Assembly: GCA_951640165.1 (NCBI GenBank)
Contig: OX621252.1
Coordinates: 2,388,501-2,452,500 of the forward strand
DNA: 64,000 nucleotides
Source of the DNA: Pseudoips prasinana
Taxonomy: Eukaryota > Arthropoda > Insecta > Lepidoptera > Nolidae
Reading direction: 5' to 3'
Part shown: in pieces, positions 61,201 to 61,740 of the stretch
How positions within the stretch are numbered: the first letter of the stretch is position 1
Layout of the letters: every line of letters begins with the position of its first letter
The notes under the pieces: generated by a model
Seen by the model: the letters and a program-made list of their open reading frames with translations, nothing else
The model's database searches: none
Told to the model about the DNA's origin: nothing
Made by a program: the position numbers and the translations under genes

Positions 61201-61498
61201 TTAGTGCCGATGTCGACAATTCTGCCTATTTAATTACCTAATTTGCTGTTACAAAATTAATTATATAATGTTTCAGAATTTCCGAAGACTGTGTTACGGT
61301 AGGCTTCAAATATTTATATAATTGAAATCAATTTAGTAAAATTAAATAATCTTAACCTGCGTCGATGTGAGCCAAGATGCCGATGTTGCGAATATGTTCC
61401 ACATTTTGCTTGTGATCTCCTAAAGTGGAGTAATATCTGCAGGACCGGCTTGTTTTTAATAATCTCCGATAGTAAATCATACAACTAAAGGTCCTCAT
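19135..61498 (-). CDS. GFM2: GFM2, mitochondrial ribosome-releasing factor 2 (EF-G2mt), complete 15-exon gene
   Basis: Translational GTPase that, with mitochondrial ribosome recycling factor, splits mitochondrial ribosomes after termination (family knowledge). Coding exons, 5' to 3': 61498-61357, 59324-59196, 57947-57810, 51465-51277, 49772-49585, 45589-45377, 41920-41813, 39397-39308, 36687-36498, 35361-35194, 33322-33100, 32229-32112, 23747-23652, 22665-22519, 19296-19135. Every junction has GT/AG and matching phase; the sum is 2301 nt, or 766 residues, against about 780 in human GFM2. Visible motifs: P-loop AHIDAGKT 43-50, RGITI 85-89, DTPGH 107-111, NKMD 161-164, SSYK 292-295, and MGELHLEII opening domain IV near 519. 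A basic, Arg-rich N-terminus fits mitochondrial import. GFM2 rather than GFM1 is indicated by [10 protein letters not shown], by the LHPRHLQAI segment and by the C-terminal [11 protein letters not shown] block. Transposons make up most of the introns, but no exon is disrupted. Confidence 0.97.
19396..19600 (+). mobile_element. tRNA-derived SINE, family B, plus-strand copy
   Basis: Starts GACTGCACGTGTGGCGCAGCG, has the B box GGTTCGATTCCCGGG, then CAACTATTTGTGTGACCC and a CAGGGATTAAGTGCGAGCG tail. Same family as 18578-18807, 36118-36425 and 49327-49553. It lies about 100 bases upstream of the last GFM2 exon. Confidence 0.85.
20316..20462 (+). repeat. 145-bp direct repeat, unit 1
   Basis: Begins ATAATGTACTAGGCTCATATG and ends TTTTTAATATTCAT. 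Repeated at 20907-21056 with about 85% identity by eye; the SINE at 20480-20815 lies between the two. Confidence 0.7.
20480..20815 (+). mobile_element. tRNA-derived SINE, family D, with duplicated B-box segment
   Basis: Starts with the A-box-like TGGTCTAGCGGTAGCG. The B-box-bearing segment (TCCCGGGTCGGGC followed by AAAAAGTGATTATGGGA) occurs twice in tandem at about 20533-20635. The tail carries ACACCCCCATGCCTCGG and TCGGATCATGAGAGTGATGG. Confidence 0.75.
20907..21056 (+). repeat. 145-bp direct repeat, unit 2
   Basis: Second copy of 20316-20462, with a small expansion around TTCCGTATTCCGTG. Confidence 0.7.
22050..22135. repeat. AT microsatellite forming a perfect hairpin
   Basis: CAAAGGAGAAAACA, then a TA run, then TGTTTTCTCCTTTG (22065-22113) is a perfect palindrome, with further TA repeats on both sides. 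Likely to be unstable. Confidence 0.8.
22519..22665 (-). CDS. GFM2: GFM2 exon 14: domain V
   Basis: 147 nt, 49 codons, phase 0; TTTCCAG acceptor and GTAACT donor. Encodes [19 protein letters not shown], then [25 protein letters not shown]...LADL.RR is the start of EF-G domain V. Confidence 0.95.
22745..23580. other. Intron sequence with a weak repeat tail
   Basis: AT-rich. Around 22925-23043 a segment with CCTGGACTTCCACGAATAAT and CCAAATCGGTAGAGGTG, ending in TATATATATAGATA, resembles the tails of dispersed lepidopteran repeats. No coding content. Confidence 0.35.
23583..23623 (-). mobile_element. SINE family A fragment
   Basis: Inverted 5' part of the family A SINE (GGCAGGAGCACTACCAACTA), about 30 bases from GFM2 exon 13. 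Confidence 0.6.
23652..23747 (-). CDS. GFM2: GFM2 exon 13: domain IV end
   Basis: 96 nt, 32 codons, phase 0; TATATAG acceptor and GTAACG donor. Encodes [19 protein letters not shown], then [11 protein letters not shown]. Intron 12 before it is 8.4 kb and contains the Harbinger element and a CR1-like LINE. Confidence 0.93.
24446..26490 (+). pseudogene. PIF/Harbinger transposase, two exons, decayed
   Basis: Exon 1 starts at ATG 24446 ([14 protein letters not shown], then a TAA, then [13 protein letters not shown]) and runs to about 24721 ([20 protein letters not shown]), where a GTAAGA donor follows. Exon 2 starts after TTCCAG at about 25622 ([12 protein letters not shown]) and runs to the stop at 26490. 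The DDE triad is visible as [19 protein letters not shown] and [11 protein letters not shown]. Defects: the TAA in exon 1 and a one-base loss at the exon 1 end. Exon 2 is intact. The intron contains exon 2 of the antisense MADF gene. Confidence 0.88.
24866..26710 (-). pseudogene. MADF/BESS accessory protein of the Harbinger element, two exons
   Basis: Exon 1 26710-26539 ([16 protein letters not shown], then a TAG, then [19 protein letters not shown] and [11 protein letters not shown]), with donor GTAAGT. Exon 2 25521-24866 ([17 protein letters not shown] completing the MADF fold, then [20 protein letters not shown], a BESS motif, and a Gln/Ser-rich tail). Such proteins help the transposase bind the element ends and enter the nucleus (family knowledge). 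A single stop breaks exon 1. Its intron contains the main exon of the transposase on the other strand. Confidence 0.82.
27017..27426 (+). mobile_element. Non-autonomous Helitron, 410 bp
   Basis: Starts TCTAATATATAAAATTCTCG and ends GCCGGGTCAGCTAG, followed by T, the Helitron TC...CTAG signature, with no target duplication. The paralogous copy at 51993-52900 has the uninterrupted site (ACT|TAATAG, at 52760/52761), so the ends are exact. Confidence 0.85.
27208..27352 (+). repeat. G-rich GGGTA/GGGGTA minisatellite
   Basis: About 25 units alternating GGGTA and GGGGTA with a few substitutions, inside the Helitron. Guanine runs at this spacing can form G-quadruplexes. The insect telomere unit is TTAGG, so this is not telomeric. 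Confidence 0.85.
28655..30838 (-). CDS. LINE reverse transcriptase, 727 codons open
   Basis: Open without stops. Motifs in order: [93 protein letters not shown], catalytic [23 protein letters not shown], and a C-terminal thumb ending [14 protein letters not shown]. Copies DNA from its own RNA at a nicked site. FADD is intact, but the upstream endonuclease is truncated, so this copy cannot act alone. Confidence 0.85.
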   Translation of the reverse strand: MQCKKTCALHSWKIEIRDYSQEYVEKFIECIRSLSFSEIYECIDPNLAYNYLLDTFKLFYDLCFPKKIITKTINKKQKWMSRGIKECSKIKRKLLWQYRKVKTDDNKYKYISYTKRYKKIIRLTKYAQNNHYINTSNNKSRATWQIINNNKVQLPREPLTKIIYNNKEVTNTEDICNAFNDFYVDQITPNNDIKLPKIDRVTDSLYLCPTTPDEGSKIIRSLKSTKSTGNDDLTTNIIKRVHNIICYPLSYIINLCFETGIYPEQLKVSIIKPLYKKGDKTLITNYRPVALIPIFSKIIEKAIYNRLYNFLENKNILVPAQKGFRKNKSINVAIFDFLKQIMHSVDNKVPICALYMDMTKAFDYVDHKILVDKLSRYGIRGKCLDLLKSYLSNRQQYTEIVNINIKTKREIKHRSKYRTVKYGVPQGSVLGPLLFLIYINDLPKNVIHPTILFADDSTIVIKSDKSYDHEQEVNNTLKKTIEWLKHNNLKINLDKTHIMQFNQRQYHDPLNIVYERVSIAKKDYTKFLGLTIDCKLSWKLHIEELCKKVNSFAYALHKLSKHVNHETILVAYHSYVESIIRYGIVFWGNCTDKNLVFLAQKKCIRAICNLHSRDSCNKHFKNLKLLTFPSLYVYEIAVFVKNNPHLFHIRDPADIRLRKRESNILSIDKCNTALCKKSVYQMAPTIYNKIPKDIRDLKLSTFKKVFKEFLIKKCFYSITEFMEHKSD
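30796..31218 (-). pseudogene. LINE endonuclease C-terminal part
   Basis: Encodes [16 protein letters not shown] and [12 protein letters not shown], the GDFN and SDH motifs of apurinic-type LINE endonucleases; the N-terminal catalytic Glu region is missing. It overlaps the polymerase frame by about 40 bases, so one frameshift separates them. Confidence 0.82.
31310..31480 (-). mobile_element. LINE 3' UTR fragment
   Basis: Contains inverted AATGCCATAGGTATTTTG and TCAGAATCAGAATCTTTATT, seen on the plus strand in another LINE end near 39612. No coding part. Confidence 0.5.
31590..31640. repeat. Short perfect hairpin
   Basis: AGATTATGTAAGACG and CGTCTTACATAATCT flank a seven-base loop: a 15-bp perfect stem in GFM2 intron 12. 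Confidence 0.7.
31720..32000 (+). mobile_element. SINE/RTE-tail mosaic and poly(C) run
   Basis: GGGTTCGATTCTCACCTGC resembles a SINE B box; ATGACGCCCAATGCTGGACA resembles an RTE 3' tail. An 18-base C run follows at about 31966-31982. Confidence 0.45.
32112..32229 (-). CDS. GFM2: GFM2 exon 12: domain IV
   Basis: 118 nt, GC-rich, with a TTTTAG acceptor and a GTATGT donor. Encodes [19 protein letters not shown], then [18 protein letters not shown], matching the LHPR...I..G..SA.L.GP.LG.P pattern of GFM2. The first base completes the Lys codon left by exon 11. Confidence 0.95.
32415..33099 (-). repeat. Tandem partial duplications of GFM2 exon 11 with splice donors
   Basis: Four full units of about 150 bp begin at about 32490, 32638, 32790 and 32943, and a partial unit lies at 32415-32489. 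Each contains the last 96 or so bases of exon 11, the GTAAGT donor and about 55 bases of intron. The two units nearest the exon are identical to each other by eye over 153 bp. They differ from the exon by a few bases, including an Arg-to-Trp codon. The next is open but diverged, and the farthest has a TAG and a small deletion. No good acceptor in matching phase is seen, so they are probably not used as exons. Confidence 0.88.
33100..33322 (-). CDS. GFM2: GFM2 exon 11: domain IV start MGELHLEII
   Basis: 223 nt with a CTCTAG acceptor and a GTAAGT donor. Encodes [14 protein letters not shown], then [12 protein letters not shown], and ends VPQDKIL plus two bases of a Lys codon. Domain IV reaches into the ribosomal A site. 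The last 96 or so bases, with the donor and about 55 bases of intron, are repeated in tandem immediately downstream (32415-33099). Confidence 0.97.
33896..35183 (+). mobile_element. mariner transposon, apparently intact, 1288 bp
   Basis: TIRs of about 28 bp (TAGGTCTTTACCTATGAAAT inward from each side) with TA duplications at 33894-33895 and 35184-35185. Contains one uninterrupted transposase gene. It sits in GFM2 intron 10 with its right end about 9 bases from the exon 10 donor. Confidence 0.93.
34086..35105 (+). CDS. mariner transposase, DD34D, intact
   Basis: 339 codons from ATG 34086 ([17 protein letters not shown]); an upstream in-frame Met at 34047 is less like the family start. N-terminal helix-turn-helix pair ([15 protein letters not shown] and [16 protein letters not shown]), then the catalytic triad: [17 protein letters not shown], and [12 protein letters not shown], with exactly 34 residues between the second and third Asp. 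WVPHEL and the YSPDLAP motif are also present. Cuts and pastes DNA at TA sites. Length matches functional mariners (about 345 aa), and no stop or frameshift is seen, so activity is possible. Confidence 0.94.
   Translation: MDTLKIRVIMEYEYRRGSNAAQAARNINDVYGANTTNQRTTCYWFARFRSGNFDLKNEPRGRPKTLVDNDELKAVVEADDTQSTAELAAAFDVSVKTILVHLRQIGKVKKLDKWVPHELNDRQREVRVETCLALLNRHTNEGILNRIVTCDEKWILFDNRKRSASWLDPGSAPKQCPKRKLTPRKVMVTVWWSSAGVIHHSFLPNGVSITADVYCEELSTMMEKLAHLQPALVNRSSPLLLHDNARPHTAQQTVSKLQELGLEALRHPPYSPDLAPTDYYFFQNLDNFLAGKKFNTREAVQNAFEEFVASRPADFFKKGINKLPLRWQRCIDCMGDYFD
35194..35361 (-). CDS. GFM2: GFM2 exon 10: domain III
   Basis: 168 nt with a CACCCAG acceptor and a GTGAGT donor. Encodes [15 protein letters not shown], then [14 protein letters not shown] and SGQIILAG, the classic domain III pattern. 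A mariner transposon ends only about 9 bases into the intron beyond the donor, leaving GTGAGTAA intact. Confidence 0.96.
35405..35672 (+). mobile_element. RTE-type LINE 3' end
   Basis: Encodes [19 protein letters not shown], then [20 protein letters not shown], the C-terminus of RTE polymerases, ending in a (GAT)n tail. It abuts a family A SINE directly. A shorter copy of the same tail lies at 50296-50430. Confidence 0.8.
35676..35912 (+). mobile_element. SINE family A, copy 2
   Basis: Same head and tail as 18316-18550, with few differences; starts directly after the (GAT)n tail of the RTE fragment. Confidence 0.85.
36118..36425 (-). mobile_element. SINE family B, interrupted by a MITE
   Basis: The AATCCCTGTGTCGCGGGGA tail and the CCTGTGCGGGAATCGAGCC head on the minus strand flank a 135-bp MITE (36184-36318). 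Confidence 0.75.
36184..36318. mobile_element. 135-bp TA-flanked MITE, copy 1
   Basis: Inverted ends start CAGACGCCAGCACATC and continue AGCTACCCCAATCTGTCAAA, about 40 bp each; TA on both sides. Tc1/mariner-type MITE by duplication. Inserted in a SINE, so younger than it. Confidence 0.85.
36498..36687 (-). CDS. GFM2: GFM2 exon 9: GFM2-specific linker
   Basis: 190 nt with a CTCCAG acceptor and a GTAAGT donor. Encodes [21 protein letters not shown] and a Lys/Glu-rich stretch, corresponding to the GDT-I-V-SS segment plus the extra linker that GFM2 proteins carry before domain III. It ends inside a Gly codon completed by exon 10. Confidence 0.93.
36868..37116. mobile_element. 250-bp foldback MITE
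   Basis: GGCTCTACCGGCTAAGTC at one end and its complement GACTTAGCCGGTAGAGCC at the other; arms of about 95 bp. A 3-bp CTG may be the target duplication. No gene. Confidence 0.7.
37187..38778 (+). mobile_element. Tc1-like transposon, apparently intact
   Basis: TIRs start CACACATCAAC and continue TCTAGGGATA, with TA repeats at both edges. About 1.59 kb, normal for Tc1. Inserted in a Helitron inside GFM2 intron 8. Confidence 0.88.
37484..38509 (+). CDS. Tc1 transposase, DD34E, intact
   Basis: 341 codons from ATG 37484 ([18 protein letters not shown]). N-terminal paired-like helix-turn-helix ([20 protein letters not shown] and [13 protein letters not shown]), then the catalytic triad: [23 protein letters not shown], and [17 protein letters not shown], with 34 residues from the second Asp to the Glu. 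GRVSRL and [10 protein letters not shown] are also typical. No stops; length equals active Tc1 transposases. The ATG at 37463 is an alternative but extends beyond the family start. Confidence 0.94.
   Translation: MPRHHLSRDEMLRAVGMLQNGAIQRVVAESLGTSQNVVSRLWSRYRATGDVAERHTGRYRVTTQRQDRFLQMTARRLPNITAMQLVQRLQEGQQLLVSDQTVRRRLHEVGLHARRPLRVPALRRGNRGRRLLWAQEHLTWSDQQWSLVLFTDESRYGFHPDSRRTRVWRTPGRVSRLRHPQEVHSYQGGTIMVWAGIRIGGRTQLIWIQGSMTAHRYREEVVERVIVPLRALTGQEFQLMHDNAPSHTARLVRAALREHDVQVLDWPPQSPDLNPIEHAWDMLQRRALRDFPPNLTTEEQLFEHLKRTWDCIPQQDIDTLILSMENRCRCVINVRGGNTDY
39005..39240 (+). mobile_element. Short interspersed repeat, GGGCAGTGGTTACCCTAG family
   Basis: Starts GGGCAGTGGTTACCCTAG and includes TAATGGCTACAACCGGTACC and CTCCGAAGCACGGAG. 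An inverted copy lies at 49860-50062, so it is a dispersed family. Confidence 0.65.
39308..39397 (-). CDS. GFM2: GFM2 exon 8: domain II, second part
   Basis: 90 nt, 30 codons, phase 0 at both ends; CGACAG acceptor and GTAAAC donor. Encodes [18 protein letters not shown] and then [12 protein letters not shown], the conserved AGNI segment of domain II. Small, but unambiguous from phase and homology to the family. Confidence 0.93.
39440..39640 (+). mobile_element. LINE 3' UTR fragment with AATCTGAATC tail
   Basis: GCCCAAAGGGCGGGACATGG followed by a CACAATAAAGTATCAGAATC-type end, the tail of CR1/L2-like elements. No coding part remains. Confidence 0.5.
40021..41225 (-). pseudogene. LINE reverse transcriptase fragment
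   Basis: 41216-40734 encodes [40 protein letters not shown] and [13 protein letters not shown], so the RT palm with its YADD is present. Then the frame breaks at a stop and continues degenerate. 40257-40021 gives the C-terminal tail with [17 protein letters not shown]. 5' truncated; dead. Confidence 0.82.
41260..41810. other. No gene recognised in GFM2 intron 7
   Basis: AT-rich. A partial copy of the TTTATTCACG repeat lies at 41390-41470. Otherwise nothing can be assigned. Confidence 0.4.
41813..41920 (-). CDS. GFM2: GFM2 exon 7: domain II beta-barrel, first part
   Basis: 108 nt, 36 codons, phase 0 at both ends; TTATAG acceptor and GTTAGT donor. Reads [20 protein letters not shown], which continues the ARAFK of exon 6 as in other EF-G proteins, and ends [10 protein letters not shown]. 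It lies in the OB-like domain II. Confidence 0.95.
41990..42035 (-). repeat. Diverged copy of the GFM2 exon 6 3' end
   Basis: On the minus strand reads [12 protein letters not shown] followed by GTTAGC, aligned with ELAARAFK and its GTAAGC donor of exon 6. About 75% identical over 45 bases by eye. Upstream similarity is lost in a LINE tail. Confidence 0.65.
42060..42318 (+). mobile_element. CR1-type LINE 3' tail
   Basis: Contains AACGCACCCGCGACACCTC, then CATGGGCGGCGGTGATCAC and ACCATCAGGTGACCCGC, a widespread lepidopteran CR1 3' UTR, ending in an A run. Confidence 0.65.
42475..43220. repeat. Inverted-repeat frame around the hairpin array
   Basis: 42475-42525 (TGGTAGCGAATAGGAAAGAG) is mirrored at 43170-43220 with about 90% identity, enclosing seven tandem hairpins. 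It could be a small foldback transposon that has captured exon-derived sequence. Confidence 0.75.
42531..43118. repeat. Seven 84-bp tandem hairpins derived from GFM2 exon 6
   Basis: Units begin with GGATTAC at 42531, 42615, 42699, 42783, 42867, 42951 and 43035. Each has a 27-bp arm (TTCCCCTTTCGAAGG, then TCATATGCTGAA), an 8-base loop CAAGGAAA, the inverse arm, and a 22-base spacer. The inverse arm read on the GFM2 strand gives [11 protein letters not shown], matching [11 protein letters not shown] of exon 6. Units are nearly identical, so amplification is recent. Because 84 is a multiple of three, a 205-codon plus-strand frame runs through the array, but it is a by-product of the period. Confidence 0.9.
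43246..43330 (-). repeat. Diverged copy of the GFM2 exon 6 3' end with donor
   Basis: Colinear with the last 80 or so bases of exon 6, about 70% identical by eye. Minus-strand reading gives [13 protein letters not shown], then KLA, a stop, and RTYR, ending at a GGTAAG where exon 6 has GTAAGC. It bridges the array sequence to the real exon. Confidence 0.75.
43490..44784 (+). mobile_element. mariner transposon, one-stop copy, 1295 bp
   Basis: TIRs CGAGGGTGCGTTTTTAAG (left) and inverse GGGGGCGTTTTTAAGTTCGC (right), with TA at 43488-43489 and 44785-44786. A different subfamily from the copy at 33896. Confidence 0.92.
43669..44724 (+). pseudogene. mariner transposase, DD34D, single nonsense codon
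   Basis: Starts [19 protein letters not shown], with helix-turn-helix at [17 protein letters not shown], then WVPRML, catalytic [22 protein letters not shown] and [12 protein letters not shown] (34 residues between the last two Asp). It is open apart from a TAA at 44335-44337, just before the second catalytic Asp; the frame continues unchanged after it to 44724. Otherwise full length, about 351 codons. The break is recent. Confidence 0.92.
44829..44895 (+). other. Pre-miRNA-like hairpin
   Basis: TGGCACCATC and GATGGTGCCA, with inner CTAGAAC and GTTCTAG, pair to form an imperfect stem of about 28 bp with a short AATAAAAT loop. It could be a tiny foldback repeat instead. No mature sequence recognised. 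Confidence 0.4.
45015..45285 (+). mobile_element. GC-rich LINE 3' UTR-like repeat, copy 1
   Basis: Shares ACTGTGAGGCTGGCTACCGT, then GGTGGTTTTAGTGGG and CACCACGTGAAAA, with 57120-57312. The end is A-rich. No coding capacity recognised. Confidence 0.6.
45377..45589 (-). CDS. GFM2: GFM2 exon 6: G5 motif; source of the intronic hairpin array
   Basis: 213 nt, exactly 71 codons, with a TTCCAG acceptor and a GTAAGC donor. Encodes [11 protein letters not shown], the G5-like GSSYKN, then [16 protein letters not shown] and ELAARAFK. The last 80 or so bases, including the donor, have diverged copies in the following intron (41990-42035, 43246-43330 and the hairpin array 42531-43118). Confidence 0.96.
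45805..46966 (+). mobile_element. 5'-truncated LINE inserted in a SINE
   Basis: Begins within the polymerase and ends in ATAAACTTACTTTGACTTTG repeats, a microsatellite-like tail. It separates the two halves of a SINE, so its ends are defined within a few bases. Confidence 0.85.
45830..46792 (+). pseudogene. LINE reverse transcriptase C-terminal half
   Basis: Open for 320 codons: [81 protein letters not shown], ending [14 protein letters not shown]. The catalytic FADD is present, but the fingers and the whole endonuclease are missing. The end of the protein and the tail resemble the CR1-like LINE at 28655, a related but distinct family. Confidence 0.87.
47045..47335 (+). mobile_element. RTE-type LINE fragment
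   Basis: Encodes [18 protein letters not shown], then [20 protein letters not shown], the region after the RTE polymerase core. Decayed, with a stop at 47248. Confidence 0.7.
47365..47822 (+). mobile_element. GGTTCCGTAGCCAAATGG repeat, copy 1
   Basis: Runs from GGTTCCGTAGCCAAATGGC through GTCTGTCTGTCTGTCCGTCC and ACTCGCACTTGGCCGG. The inverted mate at 48224-48806 has the same termini. A very common lepidopteran non-autonomous family; no gene inside. Confidence 0.8.
48224..48806 (-). mobile_element. GGTTCCGTAGCCAAATGG repeat, copy 2, inverted
   Basis: Starts with ACCGGCCAAGTGCGAGTCGG and ends with TTTGGCTACGGAACCC, the inverse of copy 1, and is longer by about 125 bp because copy 1 has an internal deletion. 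The pair could form a large stem-loop in GFM2 intron 5. Confidence 0.8.
49327..49553 (-). mobile_element. SINE family B, copy 4
   Basis: AATCCCTGTGTCGCGGGGTA tail and CCACACGTGCAGTCAAAC head on the minus strand, with B box GGCGCGGGACTCGAACCC. Ends about 30 bases from the GFM2 exon 5 donor. Confidence 0.8.
49585..49772 (-). CDS. GFM2: GFM2 exon 5: end of G domain insert
   Basis: 188 nt with a TTTTAG acceptor and a GTTAGT donor. Reads [13 protein letters not shown] and ends [11 protein letters not shown] in phase 0. This is the G-domain insert typical of EF-G proteins. Intron 5 (45590-49584) carries a SINE split by a LINE, an RTE fragment and an inverted pair of GGAACCC-type repeats. Confidence 0.95.
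49860..50062 (-). mobile_element. GGGCAGTGGTTACCCTAG family, inverted copy
   Basis: Ends with CTAGGGTAACCACTGCCC, the inverse of the start at 39008, and contains GAAGCACGGAG inverted (CTCCGTGCTTCGG). Confidence 0.65.
50075..50290 (+). mobile_element. tRNA-derived SINE, family C, 5'-truncated
   Basis: B box GTGGGTTCGATTCCTACCC, then CAGGACAGATATTTGTGC and a TACAAGCTCTGCTTATTTAG tail. Shares structure with 50690-50945. Confidence 0.75.
50296..50430 (+). mobile_element. RTE LINE 3' tail
   Basis: Encodes [16 protein letters not shown] and ends in (GAT)n, the same tail as at 35560-35672. Only about 130 bases remain. Confidence 0.7.
50690..50945 (+). mobile_element. tRNA-derived SINE, family C
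   Basis: A-box-like TGGTTGGTATTAGC, B box GTGGGTTCGATCCCCACCC, then GACAGATAACTGCGTGC and a GTACACGCACTGCTTAG tail. An inverted fragment of the same family is at 59875-60003. Confidence 0.8.
51277..51465 (-). CDS. GFM2: GFM2 exon 4: G4 motif NKMD
   Basis: 189 nt with a CTGCAG acceptor and a GTGAGA donor. Encodes [12 protein letters not shown], then [13 protein letters not shown], the guanine-specificity motif, and continues through [10 protein letters not shown]. It is notably GC-rich against its AT-rich introns, which helps define its edges. Confidence 0.96.
51593..51913 (-). mobile_element. Non-autonomous Helitron, inverted
   Basis: On the minus strand it ends in GCGGGGCACAGCTAG after the hairpin GCGGGTAAAACCGC, the Helitron 3' signature. 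The body has GGCTACATATTATC and TACATTGAATATTTTT, shared with 58560-58889. Confidence 0.75.
51993..52900. mobile_element. Non-autonomous element with 7-bp TSD, copy 2
   Basis: Inverted relative to 26871-28242. Flanked by GTATAGG (51986-51992 and 52901-52907). Ends CACAGAATAAG and AGTGAAGGGGCACTG. Lacks the Helitron at 52760/52761, so it shows that element's empty site. Confidence 0.78.
52920..53165 (-). mobile_element. Dispersed repeat with TTTATTCACGTAGACTTTAA-type end
   Basis: Mirrors 57450-57670 (AAGCGCTTGTAAATAGTCAG, then TTGTAGTAATATAGTTGTAT). Partial copies at 39650-39760, 41390-41470 and 53690-53880. Probably a LINE 3' UTR; no coding part. Confidence 0.55.
53389..53518. mobile_element. 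135-bp TA-flanked MITE, copy 2, one end lost
   Basis: Same inverted ends as 36184-36318 (AGCTACCCCAATCTGTCAAA); TA at 53387-53388, but the last eight or so bases of the right end are missing. Confidence 0.75.
53925..56986 (+). mobile_element. Transib (RAG1-related) DNA transposon, nearly complete, 3062 bp
   Basis: Ends are inverted repeats of at least 36 bp starting CACATACGGGTATTTGATAC. A 5-bp GC-rich duplication CGCTG flanks it (53920-53924 and 56987-56991), as expected for Transib. It encodes one transposase with an intron and a single frameshift. The TIR has an RSS-like layout (CACATAC, 11 bp, ACAAAAAAC). Inserted in GFM2 intron 3. Confidence 0.93.
54197..56604 (+). pseudogene. Transib transposase, intron-containing, one frameshift
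   Basis: Exon 1 starts at ATG 54197 (MESSG) and ends at 54215 before GTATGA; exon 2 starts at 54546 after GGCAG ([19 protein letters not shown]). A one-base loss in the T run near 54640 shifts the frame; 646 further codons are open (54664-56604). Within those, RAG1/Transib motifs are [16 protein letters not shown] (first Asp, residue 236), [12 protein letters not shown] (second Asp, 343), zinc ligands MKCYICKQ, and [20 protein letters not shown] (Glu) near 548, then an acidic Ser/Asp-rich tail. It cuts by a hairpin mechanism in relatives (family knowledge). Very little decay: the copy is recent. Confidence 0.9.
57000..57315 (+). mobile_element. GC-rich LINE 3' UTR-like repeat, copy 2
   Basis: Directly after the Transib target duplication. 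57120-57312 matches 45075-45275, including GAGTACCCAGAGCCCCGCTA and ACTGTGAGGCTGGCTACCGT. The Transib inserted in or next to this repeat. Confidence 0.6.
57425..57670 (+). mobile_element. Dispersed repeat, TTTATTCACGTAGACTTTAA-type, copy
   Basis: Begins with an AATAAAATAAAATAAAA run, then TTTTTATTCACGTAGACTTT. Inverse of 52920-53165 over about 230 bp. Confidence 0.55.
57810..57947 (-). CDS. GFM2: GFM2 exon 3: G3 motif DTPGH
   Basis: 138 nt with a CCCAG acceptor and a GTAAGT donor. Encodes SAAVSFPW, then [11 protein letters not shown] with the switch II His used for GTP hydrolysis, then [14 protein letters not shown]. Intron 3 (51466-57809) is one of the largest and contains the Transib element. 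Confidence 0.96.
58015..58265 (+). mobile_element. LINE polymerase C-terminal fragment
   Basis: Encodes [20 protein letters not shown], then [11 protein letters not shown] and a stop, the tail of a non-LTR polymerase. No catalytic region. Confidence 0.65.
58560..58889 (+). mobile_element. Non-autonomous Helitron
   Basis: Ends ACGCGGGTAAAACCGCAGGG then CACATCTAG and T. The body matches 51593-51913 and 59465-59760, both inverted. Confidence 0.75.
59196..59324 (-). CDS. GFM2: GFM2 exon 2: P-loop GKTTTTE and switch I RGITI
   Basis: A CTCCAG acceptor leads into [14 protein letters not shown], and the exon ends in RGITIT plus one base of a Ser codon before a GTAATT donor. It carries the Lys and Thr that bind GTP phosphates and the switch I motif. 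Enters and leaves in the same phase (129 nt). Confidence 0.95.
59465..59760 (-). mobile_element. Non-autonomous Helitron, inverted
   Basis: Minus-strand end GGGGCACAGCTAG, preceded by GCGGGTAAAACCG; body as in the copies at 51593 and 58560. Confidence 0.72.
59875..60003 (-). mobile_element. SINE family C fragment
   Basis: Inverted tail with CATCTGATCCCAAACTAGGC and TACACCCAGACACAG. Truncated where a LINE fragment begins. Confidence 0.55.
59990..60335 (+). pseudogene. LINE reverse transcriptase fragment
   Basis: Encodes [10 protein letters not shown] and [18 protein letters not shown], the palm with its FADD, then weakly similar sequence to [10 protein letters not shown] and [12 protein letters not shown]. 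About 110 codons; both ends lost. Confidence 0.7.
60336..60885 (-). mobile_element. 0.58-kb TIR repeat, copy 2
   Basis: Opposite orientation to 17380-17965; ends TTGGATCTCAAATCGAGTC and GGCGACTTGATTTGAGATAT. Carries the same CCATAACCATGG-type and GGGGGTTAAGGGGGTTCG blocks. Confidence 0.7.
60890..61350. other. No gene recognised at the start of GFM2 intron 1
   Basis: AT-rich sequence with a short CTTCTT run near 61172. No repeats or coding frames supported. Confidence 0.4.
61357..61498 (-). CDS. GFM2: GFM2 exon 1: start codon, targeting peptide, first half of P-loop
   Basis: Opens with ATG at 61496-61498. An in-frame TGA five codons upstream (61511-61513) fixes the start. Residues 1-24 are rich in Arg and Tyr with no acidic residue, as in mitochondrial presequences. 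The exon ends in AHIDA plus the first G of the next Gly codon, before a GTTAAG donor. Intron 1 (59325-61356) holds a reverse transcriptase fragment, a copy of the 0.58-kb TIR repeat, a SINE fragment and a Helitron. Confidence 0.95.
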
Positions 61499-61740
61499 TT
61501 TAAATAGGTATCACAATCAACTTCAACTCTTAATTGTGGCACTTGTGGGATAACCACCACAATTTCGCCAATGTCGAGTTATGATAGGCCAACAAACGAA
61601 GGAAATCAACAATCAGTAAAAAGGCCAAGTACTATTTTGTGTTTAAGTAGATGGGTAGAGGCACGTCGGAATCTACAACAAACAAAACAGACACACACAT
61701 TTATCAACCACCAACATAAATAAGGAAATAAAATTCTAAA
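61499..61740 (-). promoter_or_regulatory. GFM2 5' UTR/promoter region squeezed between ATG and a LINE tail
   Basis: About 240 bases separate the GFM2 start codon from the 3' end of a same-strand LINE. No clear TATA box or coding sequence is seen. If this copy is fixed, all core promoter signals must lie here or within the LINE. Inferred from position only. Confidence 0.4.

Noticed and set aside
19135..61498. Assignment of the host gene to GFM1 (mitochondrial EF-G1)
   Set aside because: The [10 protein letters not shown] and LHPRHLQAI segments and the extra linker of exon 9 are GFM2 features; GFM1 lacks them.
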